Part shown: positions 61,351 to 64,000 of the stretch, one piece after another
Layout: every line of letters begins with the position of its first letter
Numbering within the stretch: position 1 is the first letter of the stretch
Source: Pseudomonadota bacterium
GTDB lineage: Bacteria > Pseudomonadota > Alphaproteobacteria > Caulobacterales > Caulobacteraceae
DNA: 64,000 nucleotides
Direction of reading: 5' to 3'
Assembly (NCBI GenBank): GCA_023451375.1
Contig: JAEXZS010000085.1
Location: 13,666-77,665 of the forward strand
Notes under the pieces: generated by a model
What the model saw: the letters and a program-made list of their open reading frames with translations, nothing else
What the model was told of the DNA's origin: nothing
Database searches by the model: none
Program-made: the position numbers and the translations under genes

Positions 61351-61908
61351 CTAGCGCGGGGCGCCGGACACGATCGCCGTATGGGCGTTGCGGTTGCGGG
61401 CCCAGGCCTCTTCGTTCGAGCCCTCGGCGATCGGGCGCTCCTTGCCGAAGCTGATGGTGTCGATGCGGCCCGCGGGCACGCCGCGATTGATCAGATAGGT
61501 GCGGACCGCCTCGGCGCGGCGGGCGCCCAGGGCCAGGTTGTACTCGCGGGTGCCGCGCTCGTCAGCGTTGCCCTCGATGCGGACGGTGACGGACGGATAG
61601 CGCAGCAGCCACTGCGCTTGGGCGTCCAGACGCGGCATGGCCTCGGGCCGGACGTCATAGCTGTCCAGGTCGAAGTAGATGCGGTCGCCGACGTTGACGA
61701 CGAAATCCTGTTCAGAGCCGGGGACGGCGGCGCCCACCTGGCCGCCGGTGACCGGACCCGTCGGGGCGGTCGGATAGGCGGGGCCCGACGGCTGCGGAAT
61801 CTCCGAACCGGGAACCGTCCCCTCGACCGGCGGGCGCCGGGTGCAGGCGGCCATGGCGGCGACGGCGCAGCCCACCATCGCCAGCTTGATCAGTTTCGAG
61901 GATGTCAT
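61351..61908 (-). CDS. pal: Peptidoglycan-associated lipoprotein Pal
   Basis: Outer-membrane lipoprotein of 185 residues, cell-wall anchor of the Tol-Pal system. Lipobox AVAAMAAC (Cys about 21). A linker rich in Pro/Gly leads to the OmpA C-like domain (about 75-185): IYFDLDSYDVRPEAMPRLDAQAQWLL, VRIEGNADERGTREYNLALGARRAEAVRTYLI, and the peptidoglycan-binding Asp and Arg in these segments. The usual Pal length. Downstream of tolB, as expected. Confidence 0.97.
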   Translation of the reverse strand: MTSSKLIKLAMVGCAVAAMAACTRRPPVEGTVPGSEIPQPSGPAYPTAPTGPVTGGQVGAAVPGSEQDFVVNVGDRIYFDLDSYDVRPEAMPRLDAQAQWLLRYPSVTVRIEGNADERGTREYNLALGARRAEAVRTYLINRGVPAGRIDTISFGKERPIAEGSNEEAWARNRNAHTAIVSGAPR

Positions 61909-62045
61909 CGGGTCGTCTCCTGGTGTCTTCTATCTGAGGACGGCGGCCTCAAGCTTGACCTTAATCCTTGCTCCGGGCGGATTTTGGGCGCCAGTCGCGG
62001 TAACGCACTGTTGAGCCGAAAGGCTCCGCTTTCCGCCGAACGGCG

Positions 62046-63422
62046 TCAGGCGGGGCAGCTGTCCGGGCTCTGGCCGATGCCGACGTTGGCGGGCGGAGCG
62101 TCCAGCAGGGGCGACCAGGCTGGGTCGGTGCCGCGTCCGTTGTATCCCGCCTGGGCCACCACCCGGCCGGACAGGTCGACGGTCCACAGCCGCGTGTCCC
62201 CCCCTCGGGCCTGGCGCGCGAACATGACATAGCGGCCGTTGGGCGCCCAGTTCGGGCCTTCCTCGAAATAGCTGGAGGACAGGATGCGCTCGTTGCCTCC
62301 GTTGGCGTCCATCACCCCGGTCGAGAACCGGCCGCCGGATTGTTTGGTGAAGGCGATCAGGTCGCCGCGCGGGCTCCACGCCGGCGCCGTGTAGATGCCG
62401 CCGCCCCGGCTGATCGGCCGCTGGCCCGAGCCGTCGGCCCGCATGACGTAGAGGCGCGCCGTCCCCGACCGGTCCGAGTTGAACACGATCATCGAGCCGT
62501 CCGGGCTGAACGAGGGCGAGGTATCGATGCCGGGATCGGACGTCAGCCGCGACAGCTGCCGGCTGCGGAGGTCCATGACGTAGATGTCGGTGTTGCCGTT
62601 CCTGATGATCGAAAAGGCCAGCTTGTTGCCGTCGTTGGAGAAGCGCGGGGCCAGCACCTGGCCGTCGAACTCGCCCAGGCTCTCGGTCTGGCCGGTGGTC
62701 AGGTTGCGCAGATAGATGCGGCTGTAGTCCTTGCCCAGCGCCACATAGGTGATCTCGTCCGGCCGCGACGCTGAGAAGCGGGGCGACATGATCACCTCGT
62801 CACCCTGGGTCAGATAGACCGGCTGGTAGCCGTCCTGGTCGACAATGGTCAGGCGGTTCTTGCGGTTCAAAGCGTCGCCTTCCTCGGACACGAAGATCAC
62901 CCGCGTGTCGAAGAAGCCGGGCTCGCCGGTCATGCGTTGGTAGATCATGTCGGAAATCTTGTGGGCGATGCGGCGGTACTGCTCGGGCGTGGCGGTGAAC
63001 TGATAGCTGACCAGCTGGCACTGGCGGTACGGGTCGTACAGGCGGAAGCCGACGTCGATGCGATTGTCCGCCCGCGCCGTCACGCCGCCGTACAGCACCG
63101 CCTGGGCGCCGATCTGGGTCCACTGCGGGAAGTTGGGCGCGTTCGCCAGGGTCAGGCCGGTCTCTATGAAGCCCGCCGGGTCCATGGGTTCGAAGAAGCC
63201 GGAGCGGCGCAGGTTGCCGCTGACCACGTCCGAGATGTCGCGCCCGCGATCGCCGGAGAAGGGCACGACGGCGATCTGGAACGGCCGCAGCACGCCCTGG
63301 TCGATCTCGACCTCCACCGGCGCCCCCGTCGGGTTCGCCTGTCCCGGAGTCTGCGCCTGCGACAGGCTCGAGGCCGCCAGCGCCAGGACGGCGACGGAGG
63401 CGAGCAGGGGGGTCAGACGCAT
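62046..63422 (-). CDS. tolB: Tol-Pal system protein TolB
   Basis: Periplasmic beta-propeller protein of 458 residues that binds Pal. A signal peptide (MRLTPLLASVAVLALAASSLSQAQ) comes first, then the N-terminal TolB domain (about 35-165; FQIAVVPFSGDRGRDISDVV), then six WD40-like PD40 blades, for example FSPDGSMIVFNSDRSGTARLY and WSPRGDLIAFTKQSGGRFS. The C-terminus ends near WSPLLDAPPANVG with a short tail. It lies between tolA and pal. Confidence 0.96.
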   Translation of the reverse strand: MRLTPLLASVAVLALAASSLSQAQTPGQANPTGAPVEVEIDQGVLRPFQIAVVPFSGDRGRDISDVVSGNLRRSGFFEPMDPAGFIETGLTLANAPNFPQWTQIGAQAVLYGGVTARADNRIDVGFRLYDPYRQCQLVSYQFTATPEQYRRIAHKISDMIYQRMTGEPGFFDTRVIFVSEEGDALNRKNRLTIVDQDGYQPVYLTQGDEVIMSPRFSASRPDEITYVALGKDYSRIYLRNLTTGQTESLGEFDGQVLAPRFSNDGNKLAFSIIRNGNTDIYVMDLRSRQLSRLTSDPGIDTSPSFSPDGSMIVFNSDRSGTARLYVMRADGSGQRPISRGGGIYTAPAWSPRGDLIAFTKQSGGRFSTGVMDANGGNERILSSSYFEEGPNWAPNGRYVMFARQARGGDTRLWTVDLSGRVVAQAGYNGRGTDPAWSPLLDAPPANVGIGQSPDSCPA

Positions 63423-63528
63423 GAGAGGCTCCCGTTAGTCTCGAACGATCGGCGGCCCTTATCGCCGGGCCTCGCGACACCCGTCAGCTTGGCGGCGAAT
63501 AGGGCGACTTTGAGGACGCGTGGCGGCT

Positions 63529-64000
63529 CTATCGGTTCCGGCACGCGCGCTCGGTGTTGAAGGTCGGGCGATAGGCCCCGCCGGGGAAGCCGTCGGGCAC
63601 GTCGAACGGCGCGGTCTGGCGCAGCGCGCGCAGCGCGCCGTCGGCCGCCGCCCGATAAACCGAACTGGACTGCGGATTGACCAGGGTCGGCCCGCGCGTG
63701 ATCCGCCCGTCCGCCGACAGGGTCAGATCGACCTGGATGCGCAGCTGGTCGGCGCCGGGGATGTCGCAGGGCAGGATCCAGTTCGGATAGACCTGGTTGA
63801 AGATGGCCGTGATCTGCGGCCCGGTCGCCTGGCTGGCCTGACCGGCGCCCTGTTGCCCGGCGGCGGGCCGCCCCCGGTTCTGGGTCTGGCGCGGCGGGCC
63901 CTGCAGGGCGTCCAGGTCGAGCGTCGGCTCCTCGCGCTTCGGGGCAGGCCGTTGCGGCGTCGGGCTCGGACGCGGCGGCGCGGGGCGGGCCTTCTCCGGC
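63529..64000 (-). CDS. tolA: TolA, C-terminal part only
   Basis: The gene enters the window at the right edge, so its N-terminus with the membrane anchor lies outside. Visible are about 157 C-terminal residues: a Pro/Arg-rich linker (PEKARPAPPRPSPTPQRP), LDLDALQGPPRQTQN, and the TolA domain III-like fold with ITAIFNQVYPNWILPCDIPGADQLRIQVDLTL and ending AYRPTFNTERACRNR. It energises the Tol-Pal system through TolQR, which should lie just beyond the edge. It could also be called a TonB-like C-terminus. Confidence 0.9.
   Translation of the reverse strand, partial: PEKARPAPPRPSPTPQRPAPKREEPTLDLDALQGPPRQTQNRGRPAAGQQGAGQASQATGPQITAIFNQVYPNWILPCDIPGADQLRIQVDLTLSADGRITRGPTLVNPQSSSVYRAAADGALRALRQTAPFDVPDGFPGGAYRPTFNTERACRNR

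Overview
The window is GC-rich DNA densely packed with genes, and it reads as the chromosome of a member of the Caulobacteraceae (Alphaproteobacteria), most likely Brevundimonas or a close relative. The best markers are a DivL-type cell-cycle kinase with tyrosine in place of the H-box histidine, a UrcA-like small exported protein, the order trpS-murJ-glnD, and a ROSE-like leader with a sigma-32-type promoter in front of an hsp20 gene. I see no rRNA, tRNA, CRISPR array, phage or IS element. The genus is an inference.

Layout. 1-7.1 kb: typA (3' end cut by the window edge), a UrcA-like gene, a Crp/Fnr regulator, a DUF6894-like protein, then an exported alpha/beta hydrolase divergent from a Rieske oxygenase around a palindromic operator, and a pirin. 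7.3-10.8 kb: sdhCDAB, whose membrane anchors lack the usual haem-ligand histidines. 10.8-17.4 kb: small exported proteins, an MBL hydrolase, ferredoxin, a glycerate-kinase-like P-loop kinase, PilZ, Hsp20, and an operon of two exported methyltransferase-like proteins plus a lipase-like hydrolase. 17.5-24.3 kb: purH, a siderophore-interacting ferric reductase with its PadR (YqjI-like) regulator, a dienelactone hydrolase, an Rrf2 regulator coupled to a thioredoxin-reductase-like flavoprotein, OsmC, a GNAT, and an inverted pair of intergenic repeats. 24.3-41.5 kb: trpS, murJ, glnD, queG, an FKBP, ilvA, rpmA/rplU, TetR, a Kef-type antiporter and an M13 peptidase. 41.5-49.2 kb: a candidate small RNA, hisS, hslV, two BLUF photoreceptor genes, moeB-like, a minimal metallopeptidase, divL and a nucleotidyltransferase. 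49.2-56.7 kb: VOC proteins, thiD, a Gdx/SugE exporter, an ArsR-SRPBCC operon with a truncated third SRPBCC, folP, an Rnk-like protein and membrane proteins. 56.8-64 kb: ftsH, tilS, cpoB, a frameshifted gene, pal, tolB and partial tolA, that is, most of the Tol-Pal cell-envelope system.

The genes are mainly housekeeping: central metabolism, translation, nitrogen sensing, envelope, proteostasis and cell cycle. Short accessory operons sit between them, each with its own regulator and a visible palindrome (PadR, Rrf2, ArsR; also the hydrolase/Rieske region and the acyltransferase). Four convergent gene pairs share a single CTAG as both stop codons.

Non-coding stretches over 300 bases: 41461-41803 holds two terminator hairpins, a candidate sRNA and two palindromes; 60911-61350 holds a frameshifted gene and the pal terminator. 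Smaller gaps where I see nothing convincing: 1745-1962, 25386-25507, 31051-31165, 32868-33034, 39183-39336, 46122-46265, 61909-62045 and 63423-63528.
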